From: Tectiglobus sp965247245
GTDB lineage: Bacteria > Pseudomonadota > Alphaproteobacteria > Rhizobiales > Hyphomicrobiaceae
Direction of reading: 5' to 3'
Assembly: GCA_965247245.1 (NCBI GenBank)
Contig: CBDFGV010000001.1
Span: 124,001 to 188,000, forward strand
DNA length: 64,000 nt
Shown here: piece after piece, positions 10,186 to 18,789 of the stretch
Position numbering within the stretch: the stretch's first letter is position 1
Layout of the letters: the number at the start of each line of letters is the position of its first letter
Made by a program: the position numbers and the translations under genes
The notes under the pieces: model-generated
Seen by the model: the letters and a program-made list of their open reading frames with translations, nothing else
What the model was told of the DNA's origin: nothing
The model's database searches: none

Positions 10186-11763
10186 ATGAATCAGCAACTC
10201 AGGCTTCATGATCCCGCGATCCCGCTGGCATTTCACGAAAAATGGTCGCCGAAGGTCCTCCTGCAACTTGGCTTCTATTTCTGCGTTTGCGTCTCGGCAA
10301 TCGCATTAATACCGAACCAGATCTGGGATCCCGACGGTCGAGAATTTGTCTACGTCATGGGCATTCTCGGCGTCTGGCGTTATGGCTGGTGGCTCAACCA
10401 TTGGGTCAGAGCGATCATCTACGAGCGGATTGCCTATCCCCGCATTCGCGCTCGAGCCGACGCCATCTGGGACTCCGGTTGGCGACCGGATCGCGTGCAC
10501 GTCTTGATGACAACCTTCCGAGAAGAGCGCACAACAGCGGAGGCGGTGGCGCGCTCTATCTGCTCGGAGGTACGCGACATTGGCCGCCCGGCGACTGTTT
10601 GGCTCGGCTCCAGCGAACTGGAAGACGAGCAGACACTAATCAACCACTTCAAGCTCGTCGGCGCGGATCTCGATATCGAACTGCGCATCATTCGCCAAAA
10701 CCAACCCGGTAAACGTATCGCTATCGCTCTACTGTTACGTGCGATGTCGCGTGAAGGGTTAGGCAAGAACGACATCGTCGCATTCATGGACGGTGACTTT
10801 GTTCTGGACAAAGGGTGTCTCTCGCTTTGCCTGCCGATGTTTGCAGCCGACCCTGAGCTGCATGCAGTCACAACTGACGAAGACGTTGTTGTAGTTGGTC
10901 CAAAGTGGCTGCAGTCCTGGCTGTCGATGCGTTTTGCGCAGCGCCGACTGGCTATGCAGAGCCATGCGCTTTCAAACCGCGTTCTAACACTGACCGGCCG
11001 GTTCTCTGTGTTTCGTGCGACCCATATTGTGAGCCACGATTTCATTCGCCTGCAGGAAGCTGACTATCTCGATCACTGGCTGTGGGGAAAGTTCCGCTTT
11101 CTTTCAGGCGATGACAAGAGCAGCTGGTACGCGCTCCTGAAGCACAACGTCAAAATGCTTTATGTCCCGGATGCGCGCGGTTACACGATCGAAATCGTCG
11201 AAGGCAACGGCCGACAGCGCATGGTCGAAAACCTTCGCCGTTGGTCAGGAAACATGTTGCGAAACGGTCAGCGAGCAATTGCGCTGGGCCCGCGCAAAAT
11301 GCCATTCTTTATTTGGTGGTGTTGTGTTGATCAGAGATTGGCTATTTGGACCATGCTCTTTTCGCCAATGCTTGCCCTAGCAGCGACAATGAAGATTGGC
11401 CCGTCTTTTGTATTGGCCTACGTCATATATATTGCGATAACTCGCGGTTTACTATCACTCGTACTTTTCACTTATTCCCGAACTGTCGATTTGAACTTTA
11501 TCTGGTCGTTATACGCCAATCAGCTGCTCAACGCACTGGTCAAGGTCTACATGATGTGGCGCCTTGCCAAGCAGAAGTGGGCCAACCGGGGCAACCAGAA
11601 GCAAGGGTTTTCCGGTGGTGGCTGGGTTGTTGTTGCGCGCGAGTGGATGGCGTTTTATTTGACCACCTTTTCGATGACGGTCCTGTTTCTGATCGTCATG
11701 ATTTACTCTGAGTTATTGGTCGTTCCAAGCTGGCACACTATGAGCATGATATTGTTTCGCTAA
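10186..11763 (+). CDS. Alg8-like membrane glycosyltransferase (GT2)
   Basis: Resembles Alg8, the inner-membrane polymerase that makes polymannuronate from GDP-mannuronic acid. N-terminal membrane segments at about 20-45 and 45-70 precede a cytoplasmic GT2 domain with FMDGDFVLD (metal/nucleotide-sugar Asp), TTDED, TLTGRFSVFRA, LSGDDKSSW and LRRWSGNML (QxxRW-like). Further membrane helices fill about 370-525. The ATG at 10186 has a GGGG ribosome site 10 bases upstream; a GTG at 10180 is possible. The AlgD-like gene follows on the same strand. No Alg44 (PilZ), AlgE/K/X or epimerase gene is nearby. Confidence 0.86.
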   Translation: MNQQLRLHDPAIPLAFHEKWSPKVLLQLGFYFCVCVSAIALIPNQIWDPDGREFVYVMGILGVWRYGWWLNHWVRAIIYERIAYPRIRARADAIWDSGWRPDRVHVLMTTFREERTTAEAVARSICSEVRDIGRPATVWLGSSELEDEQTLINHFKLVGADLDIELRIIRQNQPGKRIAIALLLRAMSREGLGKNDIVAFMDGDFVLDKGCLSLCLPMFAADPELHAVTTDEDVVVVGPKWLQSWLSMRFAQRRLAMQSHALSNRVLTLTGRFSVFRATHIVSHDFIRLQEADYLDHWLWGKFRFLSGDDKSSWYALLKHNVKMLYVPDARGYTIEIVEGNGRQRMVENLRRWSGNMLRNGQRAIALGPRKMPFFIWWCCVDQRLAIWTMLFSPMLALAATMKIGPSFVLAYVIYIAITRGLLSLVLFTYSRTVDLNFIWSLYANQLLNALVKVYMMWRLAKQKWANRGNQKQGFSGGGWVVVAREWMAFYLTTFSMTVLFLIVMIYSELLVVPSWHTMSMILFR

Positions 11764-11928
11764 ATTGCGAACAATTTTAGAATATAAATTTAGAGGTTCC
11801 CCAGTTTTTCCTGTCACGATCCAATTTGAGGGTCGAAGTGTGCCCGCCAGTTCGATGAAGAAAAAGAAGCGGCTCAGGAATGATTGATACGCGAAAATGA
11901 ATTTCGCGGTTGGGGAGCTTGAAAGAGT

Positions 11929-13344
11929 ATGTCGCGAGTAGATTCGACAATCGGAAAACAAGTGGCGAATTCGCCATTCAGGGTCATTGATGGTGGTCTC
12001 AACTCCAAACCACGTATCAGCGTCGTGGGATTAGGATACGTCGGCGCCGTTTCTGTGGCCTGCCTGTCGCATCTCGGATTCGACATGCTCGGTGTCGACA
12101 TTGCGGACGACAAAGTCCGCTCCATTCGCGATGGCAAATCCCCGATTGTTGAAAATCGCCTAGAGGAACTTCTAACCGAAGGTGTTGAGAAAGGTCGGAT
12201 CGACGCTACGACGAACTTGATCGAAGCAGTTCTCAATTCCGATGTGACTTTCCTCTCCGTTGGTACGCCAACCGCCGCAGACGGAAGTTGCGATCTGACC
12301 TACGTACGCCAGGCAAGTCGCGCCATCGGCCAGGCGATTGCCATGAAAGACACGTTCCACCTCGTTGTCCTGCGCTGTTCAGTGCCGCCGGGCACAACGC
12401 TTGAAGTTGTCGGTCCCGAAGTCGCTGCAGCGTCAGGCAAAGAGGTCGGTGTTGGTTTTGGACTTTGCTTCAATCCTGAATTTCTGCGCGAAGGCGTTGC
12501 GGTCGCTGATTTCTTTGCACCGCCCAAGACCGTCGTTGGAGCATCGGATGAGCGTTCGCGCGAGATCGCATCTTCCATCTACCGCGCCATCGACGAGAAC
12601 GTGTTGATGGTTTCGATCGAAGCAGCCGAGATGGTGAAGTATGCCGACAACGTTTGGCATGCAACGAAGGTTGCTTTCGGCAATGAAATCGGCCGTATCT
12701 GCAAGTCGCTCGAGATCGACAGCCATGAAGTCATGAATGTGTTCGTGAAGGACACCAAGCTCAATCTCTCGCCGTACTATCTGAAGCCTGGCTTTGCCTT
12801 TGGTGGATCATGCCTGCCGAAAGAGGTGCGCGCGGTCAGCCATCTGGCTGAAGAGCGTGGCATTGACGTCCCGCTGGTCGCCAGCCTGATGGCCTCGAAC
12901 AACAGCCAAATCGCCCAGGCGATGGAACTTTTGGAGCCCTATCGGGGTAAGCGCATCGGCATTCTTGGCGTGACCTTCAAGCCGGGCACGGACGACGTCC
13001 GTGAAAGCCCTGTCCTCGAGCTGATGGCGCAGTTGCGCGGGCGCGGTGAGGATGTTGTCGCCTATGACCCGAACCTACGCTTCGGTCCGTCGCTCGACGG
13101 TCAGCTTGCTTATGTGAAGCATTCAACCGCCAGCCAGGCTGCATTGATGGACGAGCTCGAAGGCTTGTGCGTCGCCAACGGTGAAAGCCTGATGGATGCG
13201 GTCGACGTTGTTGTCGTCGCGCACGCAACCCCCGAGTTCCGCCGCCTGGTCTCAGAACGTGAACCGCACGTTCATGTCATTGACCTGGCGCGCATCTACA
13301 CGAGTGCGAAAGAAGACCCAACGTACCAGGGCATTGCTTGGTAG
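11929..13344 (+). CDS. GDP-mannose/UDP-glucose 6-dehydrogenase, AlgD-like
   Basis: NAD-dependent nucleotide-sugar dehydrogenase, 471 residues. The N-terminal Rossmann motif GLGYVGAV lies near residue 36 after a short nonconserved extension. The middle has NPEFLREG and AEMVKYADNVWHATKVAFGN, the catalytic Cys is in GGSCLPK (Cys295), and the C-terminal UDP/GDP domain contains TFKPGTDDVRESP. The combination of NVWHA-KV-F-NEIG and the GFAFGGSCLPK stretch favours GDP-mannose dehydrogenase (AlgD) over UDP-glucose dehydrogenase. With the Alg8-like gene it would supply and polymerise an uronic-acid polysaccharide. Confidence 0.9.
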   Translation: MSRVDSTIGKQVANSPFRVIDGGLNSKPRISVVGLGYVGAVSVACLSHLGFDMLGVDIADDKVRSIRDGKSPIVENRLEELLTEGVEKGRIDATTNLIEAVLNSDVTFLSVGTPTAADGSCDLTYVRQASRAIGQAIAMKDTFHLVVLRCSVPPGTTLEVVGPEVAAASGKEVGVGFGLCFNPEFLREGVAVADFFAPPKTVVGASDERSREIASSIYRAIDENVLMVSIEAAEMVKYADNVWHATKVAFGNEIGRICKSLEIDSHEVMNVFVKDTKLNLSPYYLKPGFAFGGSCLPKEVRAVSHLAEERGIDVPLVASLMASNNSQIAQAMELLEPYRGKRIGILGVTFKPGTDDVRESPVLELMAQLRGRGEDVVAYDPNLRFGPSLDGQLAYVKHSTASQAALMDELEGLCVANGESLMDAVDVVVVAHATPEFRRLVSEREPHVHVIDLARIYTSAKEDPTYQGIAW

Positions 13345-13405
13345 ATTCCAATAGAGAAAAGGCTCGGATAACTGAGCACGGATTTCTAACCTTCACGGGC
13401 AACTC

Positions 13406-13431
13406 GAGCCGGCTTATGCGCCGGCTCTTTT
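13406..13431 (+). terminator. Rho-independent terminator after the AlgD-like gene
   Basis: An 8-bp stem GAGCCGGC/GCCGGCTC (13406-13413 with 13420-13427), a 6-base loop and a TTTT run at 13428-13431, about 60 bases past the stop codon. Confidence 0.85.
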
Positions 13432-13448
13432 CATGTCAGCTGCCGGAG

Positions 13449-13760
13449 TTATCCAGCCGCTTCTAGGATGTGAATGACTCTGCTTTCCAGAAGGTCTTTC
13501 ACCTTGCCCGCGTATTCCTTCATGTGAGGGGCAGCGGCATGAGCTTTGAGAGCATCTGCGCTCGCCCACTTCTCGATCACCATGAATGTGTCCGGACCGA
13601 TCGGCGTTTGGAAGCTGCCGAAGCCATCAGCATCGACAGCTGGTGCATACTCAATGCATCCATCTTCGGCGTGGACGGCCGGCATGTTGGCGCGAAAGGC
13701 AGTCAGCACTTCTTCTCGCTTGCCGGGTTTTGTAGTGATCACGGCGACAACCTGGATCAT
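13449..13760 (-). CDS. Antibiotic biosynthesis monooxygenase (ABM) family protein, YgiN-like
   Basis: 103 residues forming a single ABM dimeric alpha/beta barrel domain. It has the N-terminal strand MIQVVAVITTKPGKREEVL and the later MVIEKWASADALKAHAAAPHMKEY typical of quinol monooxygenase YgiN-like proteins. These act as cofactor-free oxygenases or simply bind small aromatic or aldehyde ligands. It is the last gene of the minus-strand catabolic cluster. Its substrate is unknown. Confidence 0.88.
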   Translation of the reverse strand: MIQVVAVITTKPGKREEVLTAFRANMPAVHAEDGCIEYAPAVDADGFGSFQTPIGPDTFMVIEKWASADALKAHAAAPHMKEYAGKVKDLLESRVIHILEAAG

Positions 13761-13827
13761 GGTTTCCTCCTACTCCATTTGTGACGATTGACGAATAGGA
13801 TAACTTTAGATCCGGGAAGCCGGTTGG

Positions 13828-14838
13828 TCACGCAGCTTCTGCGAGTTGGCGAATGGATTGCGCCATTTCATCATCGACCTGAACGCCATCTTTGGCAGCG
13901 GAGTCTCGAAGTGCAAGCCGGCGTGTGCCCGGAAGGCGTGCACCTGGATCGGTCTCGAATTCTGTTGCCAGGACAGCAAACCGCTCGAAGAAGACTTCGG
14001 TGCCGGCAAAACCACTTGGATCGATCGCGATCAGAACCTGGCCGACATTCGGCGGCCCGCCCTTATCATCGAAGAAGGATGACGCCTCCGCGGCGAAATT
14101 TGATCCTGTCAGACAGACCGCCATCGTCTCTACCATGAACGCCAAGGCTGCGCCTTTCGCATCGCCAATGGGCAGGAGCGTGCCGTTGAGCGCTGCGTTT
14201 GCGTCCGTCGTTGCGTTACCATCGGCATCGGTCGCCCAATCATCTGGTATCGCCTCACCCTTTTGAGCGGCAGTCAGGATCTTGCCGCGTGCAACACGGG
14301 ACAATGCCAAGTCCACGACGACAGGCGGTGCATCTTTCTGAGGTGCAGCAAACGCAATCGGGTTGGTGCCAAATAACCGTTTTTTACCACCCCAGGGTGC
14401 CATGGCCGCCGGCGAGTTTGCGAGGCCGATGGCGAGCAATCCTCGTTTCGCGAGGCGCTCAACATGCCAACCAAGAACGCCACAGTGATGCGAATGGGCA
14501 ATTGCTGCTGACGCTATTCCAACGTACTTGGCAGTTGTTTCAAGATGATCGATGGCGATCTGGAACGCTGGATAAGCAAATCCATTGGCGGCATCGACGA
14601 GTGCCGCGCCTGCGCGACGCTCTAGTAATTCCGGTTGGGCAAATCCATCAACTTTGCCGGCATTCGACTGCAACGCGTAACTGGCGATGCGCGACAAGCC
14701 ATGACCTTTCTGGCCGTCCACTTCCGCTTGTACGAGCGCTTCAGCAACACTCCACGCATTGTGTTCACTCGTTTTCGACGCGACAAACGCCTTCTGAACG
14801 AGAGCAACGAGGTCATCTTGACTGAACGTTTCACTCAC
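13828..14838 (-). CDS. Ldh-family (malate/L-lactate/sulfolactate) NAD(P)-dependent dehydrogenase
   Basis: Member of the MDH2/LDH2 family, which includes ureidoglycolate and 2,3-diketogulonate reductases and the (R)-sulfolactate dehydrogenase ComC. Recognisable segments are GHGLSRIASY, AIAHSHHCGVLGWHVERLA, SPAAMAPWGGKKRLFGTNPIAFA and DLALSRVARGKI. I prefer the GTG at 14838, which has AAGGGG about 9 bases upstream, in the same arrangement as the next gene; a TTG at 14859 is possible. It sits with SuyAB-like and tartrate-dehydratase-like genes, so a hydroxyacid such as sulfolactate or a sugar-acid is the likely substrate (inference). Confidence 0.88.
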   Translation of the reverse strand: MSETFSQDDLVALVQKAFVASKTSEHNAWSVAEALVQAEVDGQKGHGLSRIASYALQSNAGKVDGFAQPELLERRAGAALVDAANGFAYPAFQIAIDHLETTAKYVGIASAAIAHSHHCGVLGWHVERLAKRGLLAIGLANSPAAMAPWGGKKRLFGTNPIAFAAPQKDAPPVVVDLALSRVARGKILTAAQKGEAIPDDWATDADGNATTDANAALNGTLLPIGDAKGAALAFMVETMAVCLTGSNFAAEASSFFDDKGGPPNVGQVLIAIDPSGFAGTEVFFERFAVLATEFETDPGARLPGTRRLALRDSAAKDGVQVDDEMAQSIRQLAEAA

Positions 14839-14930
14839 AGCGTTATCCCCTTGCTCCAATTTTTATTGTCGGTATTGGAGTTACCAATAATGCAGCCAAT
14901 CGGATTGATGGGTTGCAGCAGAATTCCAAC

Positions 14931-16103
14931 TCAACTTAAGTCTAAGCGATCCTTGAGGTCCGCAAACATTTCCGCGCGCAGCTCCATACCAATACCAGGT
15001 GACTGGTGTGGTGTTGTGAACCCGTCCATGATCGCAATGTCATCTGCGAACCCTCCATAGGGTTGGAAAACACCCGGGTAGCTCTCGGACCCACCCAATT
15101 GAAGGCCAATTGCCATATTGAGGCCGAGCTGATGACCGCCGTGCGGAACGCAGCGCCGCCGTGTCCAGCCCATTTGCTCTGAGAGATCGAGAATGCGCAG
15201 ACACTCCGTGAGGCCGTAGCAGAGTGACGGGTCAGGCTGTAACCAGTCCAAGTGAGGACGAAGGCCGCCGTGGCGGAGGAGGTTCTTAAAGTCCTGCACG
15301 GAAAACAGGTTCTCGCCGGTCGCTATGGGGACCGAAAGTTCATCCGCAAGGACGGCATGCGCCAGGTAATCAAGCGGATCGCAAGGCTCCTCGTACCAAA
15401 GCAGGCCGTAGTCGGAAATCCTGCGCCCGTAGGTCAACGCTTCGTCAAGGCCAAATCGACCATTGGCATCAACGGCAAGGTTTTCGCCTCCGCCTGCAAC
15501 TTCGAGCGCCCATTCGATGCGCTGGCAGTCCGTTTCAAGATCGGCACCACCGATTTTCATTTTCAGGATCTGGTAGCCGCACTCACGGCAGTTCTGCATT
15601 TCCTGCTGCAGACCTTCTTTTTCTTTGCCCGGGTAATAGTAACCACCGCCTGAATAGACCAACACGCGTTCGTCATACTGACCATCATTGTAGCGGTCTG
15701 ACAGCAGCTTCCAGAGCGGCACGCCTTCGATCTTTGCGATGGCATCCCAAACCGCCATATCGATCGCGCCGGCCGCCACTGCACGGTCGCCGTGGCCGCC
15801 AGGTTTCTCGTTGCTGAGCATCGCAGCCCAAACCGCATTCGGGTCAAGATTGTTGTGAGCTTCGTCAATAAGCGAAGACGGGTCCGCCTCCAAAATACGG
15901 GGCGCCAAGCGTTCGCGAATAATGCCAGACTGCGCGTATCGGCCATTCGAGCAGAAGCCGAACCCGGTAACCGCCTTGCCGTCCCGGACAACATCGGTTT
16001 CGACAGCAACGACGCTGATGGTCATTTTGTCGAAGGAGATAACCGAATTGCGCATTGGTGAGGGGATTGGCGCGACGGCGTCTCGGATGCCGGTGATCTT
16101 CAT
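14931..16103 (-). CDS. Enolase-superfamily dehydratase, D(-)-tartrate dehydratase-like
   Basis: 390 residues of the mandelate racemase/muconate lactonising subgroup. It matches what I know of D-tartrate dehydratase (TarD): an N-terminal capping domain with SFDKMTISVVAV, INDMAVWDA-type TIM-barrel start, the KxK base motif KMKIGG, metal ligands in AVDANG, WYEEPCD and ATGENL, and the catalytic histidine in PHGGHQ. It removes water from a sugar diacid or hydroxyacid. The start is the ATG at 16103 with a GGGG ribosome site; an upstream in-frame start at 16166 lacks one. The exact substrate is uncertain. Confidence 0.86.
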   Translation of the reverse strand: MKITGIRDAVAPIPSPMRNSVISFDKMTISVVAVETDVVRDGKAVTGFGFCSNGRYAQSGIIRERLAPRILEADPSSLIDEAHNNLDPNAVWAAMLSNEKPGGHGDRAVAAGAIDMAVWDAIAKIEGVPLWKLLSDRYNDGQYDERVLVYSGGGYYYPGKEKEGLQQEMQNCRECGYQILKMKIGGADLETDCQRIEWALEVAGGGENLAVDANGRFGLDEALTYGRRISDYGLLWYEEPCDPLDYLAHAVLADELSVPIATGENLFSVQDFKNLLRHGGLRPHLDWLQPDPSLCYGLTECLRILDLSEQMGWTRRRCVPHGGHQLGLNMAIGLQLGGSESYPGVFQPYGGFADDIAIMDGFTTPHQSPGIGMELRAEMFADLKDRLDLS

Positions 16104-16238
16104 CGTTACCCCTTGCTGTGCGTGCAACTGCTGCCGATGGTAGGCAGCCAAGATGACAAGTGTCACCTCATGATACGACAGTACCTCGCGGAGCGGGCCC
16201 CGCGAGGTTGATTTCAGTCACGGTTGTTTCGAACCGCG

Positions 16239-17441
16239 CTAGGCGCTGCGATAAAGTTTGGTCATGACGAACTCGCGGTGGCCAAGTGCTTCAGCAGCCG
16301 TCAGGCGACCATTTGAGGTTCGCACGATCATGTCGATCAGTGAATCGCCAGCATCTTCGATCGTCATCTCGCGACGCAGGATGCCTGAAACGTCAACGTC
16401 AACATGCTCCGGCATTGTCCGCACGGTACGTGGGTTGGCCGTGATCTTAATGACAGGGACGATCGGGTTACCAATCACGTTGCCCTGACCTGTTGGGAAG
16501 GTGTGAACAACGTAACCACCGGCAGCCATCAAGGTCACACATTCAGCGGCAGCGGATGATGTGTCCATGTAGTACAGGCCAGGTCCTTTGCGTGGTGCTT
16601 CAGCAGGCTCCAGCACGTCGATGTAACGGCAGTCGCGACCGATCTTCTCAAGGTTGCCAAGTGCCTTTTCTTCGATTGTCGTCAAGCCGCCAGCGATATT
16701 ACCCTTGGTTGGCTGGCTGTCTGAGAGATCGTCGACCTTGTGCGCCTCAATCACATCGTCCTGATAGGCCTGCCAGGTCTTGAACCACTTTTCGGCGATT
16801 TTGTCGTTGATGGCACGCTCTTTACAAATGTGCTCGGCACCGGTGATCTCACTCGTCTCGCCAAAGACACCGTGAATGCCTTGCGGGATCAGCTTGTCGT
16901 ACATGTTGCCGACGGTTGGGCATGAGCCGAGACCGGTGGTCGTGTCACTCTCGCCGCACTTGGTCGAAACCCAGAGATCTTCAATGCCGCATTCTTCGCG
17001 CTGAAGTTCGGACGCCCAATGGACATACTCTTTCGCGATGCGAGAAGCTTTGGCAATCGTTCCGATATCGCCGGTGCCTTCAATACCGAAGCCTGTGACA
17101 GGCTTGCCCGTCTTGGCAATGCCGTCGACGACACGGCCGGTCCAGCCATCCTCAATGCCGATGACCACAACGGCGGCAACGTTCGGGTTTGAGCCGATGC
17201 CGATCAGCGTGCGGAAATGGAGTTCGAGGTCGGCGCCGAATTGCAGGCGCCCATAGGCGTGTGGCAGAGCAATGGTGCCTTTGATGTTGTTAGCAACGGC
17301 TTCACAGGCGGCGTTTGACAAGTCATCGAGCGGCAGTAGGACAACGTGGTTGCGCACACCGACGCGCTTGTTCTCACGACGCCAGCCGTGGAAGGAGAGA
17401 TTTGACTTTTTACGCTTGGTCTTTGTGGCAGCTTTGGCCAT
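16239..17441 (-). CDS. UxaA-family lyase large subunit, sulfolactate sulfo-lyase SuyB-like
   Basis: 400 residues of the UxaA/altronate-galactarate dehydratase family. The start RRENKRVGVRNHVVLLPLDD, the central SDSQPTKGNIAGGLTTIEEK and the end LGHREFVMTKLYRSA agree closely with my memory of SuyB, the large subunit of (2R)-sulfolactate sulfo-lyase, which releases sulfite and pyruvate. Conserved cysteines (TKCGESDTTTG and others) would bind an iron centre. Large and small subunits are separate genes, as in suyAB. A related hydroxyacid dehydratase cannot be excluded, since family members differ mainly in substrate. Confidence 0.83.
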   Translation of the reverse strand: MAKAATKTKRKKSNLSFHGWRRENKRVGVRNHVVLLPLDDLSNAACEAVANNIKGTIALPHAYGRLQFGADLELHFRTLIGIGSNPNVAAVVVIGIEDGWTGRVVDGIAKTGKPVTGFGIEGTGDIGTIAKASRIAKEYVHWASELQREECGIEDLWVSTKCGESDTTTGLGSCPTVGNMYDKLIPQGIHGVFGETSEITGAEHICKERAINDKIAEKWFKTWQAYQDDVIEAHKVDDLSDSQPTKGNIAGGLTTIEEKALGNLEKIGRDCRYIDVLEPAEAPRKGPGLYYMDTSSAAAECVTLMAAGGYVVHTFPTGQGNVIGNPIVPVIKITANPRTVRTMPEHVDVDVSGILRREMTIEDAGDSLIDMIVRTSNGRLTAAEALGHREFVMTKLYRSA

Positions 17442-17526
17442 TTAGGTGATCCTTATGAAAGGGAAATGCTGTTGTCAGGAGTGGGATGCAACTATCAAAG
17501 TGGTGTAGATAGCGGCTGCGCGCAGC

Positions 17527-17817
17527 TCACCACTTCTTCGTCTTCAGGTTATGCGTGTGAACGTGCTCACCCTTCTTGGCAGCGCCGACCATTATGCCGA
17601 TGTCTTCACCGTACTTGATGATCGTATCGCCCTCTTTGAGATTGGTCAGCGCCACCTTGTGACCGATCGGAATATCGTGCTTTGCGGTGACATTGGTGGT
17701 TGTGTCGTTCTCGGTAATGACACCCAGCATGCGAGCGCCTGCTTTAAGGTCTTCGACAACGACAACGCCGACATTGTCATCTGGACTGTGAACGAGAAAC
17801 TGCGGAATTTTGGCCAA
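17527..17817 (-). CDS. UxaA-family lyase small subunit, SuyA-like (SAF domain)
   Basis: 96 residues forming one SAF domain. It contains DIPIGHKVALTNLKEGD and IKYGEDIG, and ends in the highly family-typical HVHTHNLKTKKW. It would pair with the large subunit encoded 85 bases downstream to form the complete lyase. It is the first gene of the minus-strand cluster and is divergent from the GntR regulator, with a candidate operator in the intergenic region. Confidence 0.86.
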   Translation of the reverse strand: MAKIPQFLVHSPDDNVGVVVVEDLKAGARMLGVITENDTTTNVTAKHDIPIGHKVALTNLKEGDTIIKYGEDIGIMVGAAKKGEHVHTHNLKTKKW

Positions 17818-17880
17818 GTGCTTTCTCCGAAGGCTGAGTTTTGCTGTGAGGATTTTTCAGGAAATGATCTTGATCGAAGT

Positions 17881-17897
17881 CTTATATAAGATATAAG
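17881..17897. promoter_or_regulatory. Candidate GntR operator: perfect inverted repeat
   Basis: CTTATAT-AAG-ATATAAG is a perfect 7-bp inverted repeat around a 3-base centre in the 155-base region between the SuyA-like gene and the divergent GntR gene. The AT-rich two-fold symmetric site fits the short palindromes bound by HutC-type GntR regulators. Binding is inferred, not shown. Confidence 0.55.
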
Positions 17898-17972
17898 TTT
17901 CGACGTAAAGGTTCTGATGTGCTGAAATTTCTCAACGCGTTGCGATAGCTGATTGAAAAGCAAGGGCTGCCT

Positions 17973-18689
17973 ATGGCCAAACCGGATGCCCGACCACTCT
18001 ATGAACAGGTTAGAGAGCTGTTTTTTGGACGTATCCAGGACGGAACCTGGGCGCCTGGAATGGGTTTGCCGAACGAGTTTCAGCTGGCCGACGAACTTGG
18101 TGTCAGCCAGGGCACGGTCCGCAAAGCCCTCGGCGCGCTGACAACCGATAAACTACTGGTGCGCCGCCAGGGGCGCGGAACTTTTGTCGCCACCCATACA
18201 CCGGCTGATGTGCTGTTCCGGTTCTTTCAGTTCTACGACAGCGCGGGCAATCGCGTGATCCCGGCCAGTCGTGAACGTCGTACGCGCACCGGTAAGGCTA
18301 AGGCGGCCGAGGCAAGTCAGCTGGGCATCGCGCGAACCGATCGCGTCATTCGCCACAGCCGTATTCGCACCGTCGACGATGAGCCAATTATCAATGAGCT
18401 GATCGTTTTGCCCGAGCAACTCTTCAAAGGTCTTGGCGACAAGTCGGAAGTTCCCAACACGCTCTATGACCTTTTCCAGAAAGAATACGGGATTACCGTG
18501 GGCCAGGCCGTCGAGCGCCTGACCGTGATCCAGGCCGACACCGGGCAGGCCAACACCCTCGGCATCGAGGTTGGCGCGCCGCTGCTGAAGATCGATCGGC
18601 TGACGCATGCCATTGATGGTCGCCCGATTGAATGGCGCATCAGTGTCTGCCAGCTCCGCGACCTGCATTACCGCGTCAATCTCACCTAA
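17973..18689 (+). CDS. GntR family regulator, HutC (UTRA) subfamily
   Basis: 238 residues. The N-terminal GntR winged helix (about 5-70) includes LYEQVRELFFGRIQDGTW, LADELGVSQGTVRKALGAL and RRQGRGTFVA. A UTRA effector domain (about 90-235) ends with WRISVCQLRDLHYRVNLT. The ATG follows an AAGGG ribosome site. It is divergent from the dehydratase/lyase cluster and very probably controls it through the inverted repeat at 17881-17897. The ligand would be a substrate of the cluster (inference). Confidence 0.92.
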   Translation: MAKPDARPLYEQVRELFFGRIQDGTWAPGMGLPNEFQLADELGVSQGTVRKALGALTTDKLLVRRQGRGTFVATHTPADVLFRFFQFYDSAGNRVIPASRERRTRTGKAKAAEASQLGIARTDRVIRHSRIRTVDDEPIINELIVLPEQLFKGLGDKSEVPNTLYDLFQKEYGITVGQAVERLTVIQADTGQANTLGIEVGAPLLKIDRLTHAIDGRPIEWRISVCQLRDLHYRVNLT

Positions 18690-18789
18690 TCGTCGGACAT
18701 GATCGCTCGCGGCAACGCACTGCTGGCGCAGCGTCGGAATTGGCGTTAGATAGCAGTCAGATAATTCCTGATCGATTAGGAGAGATAGA

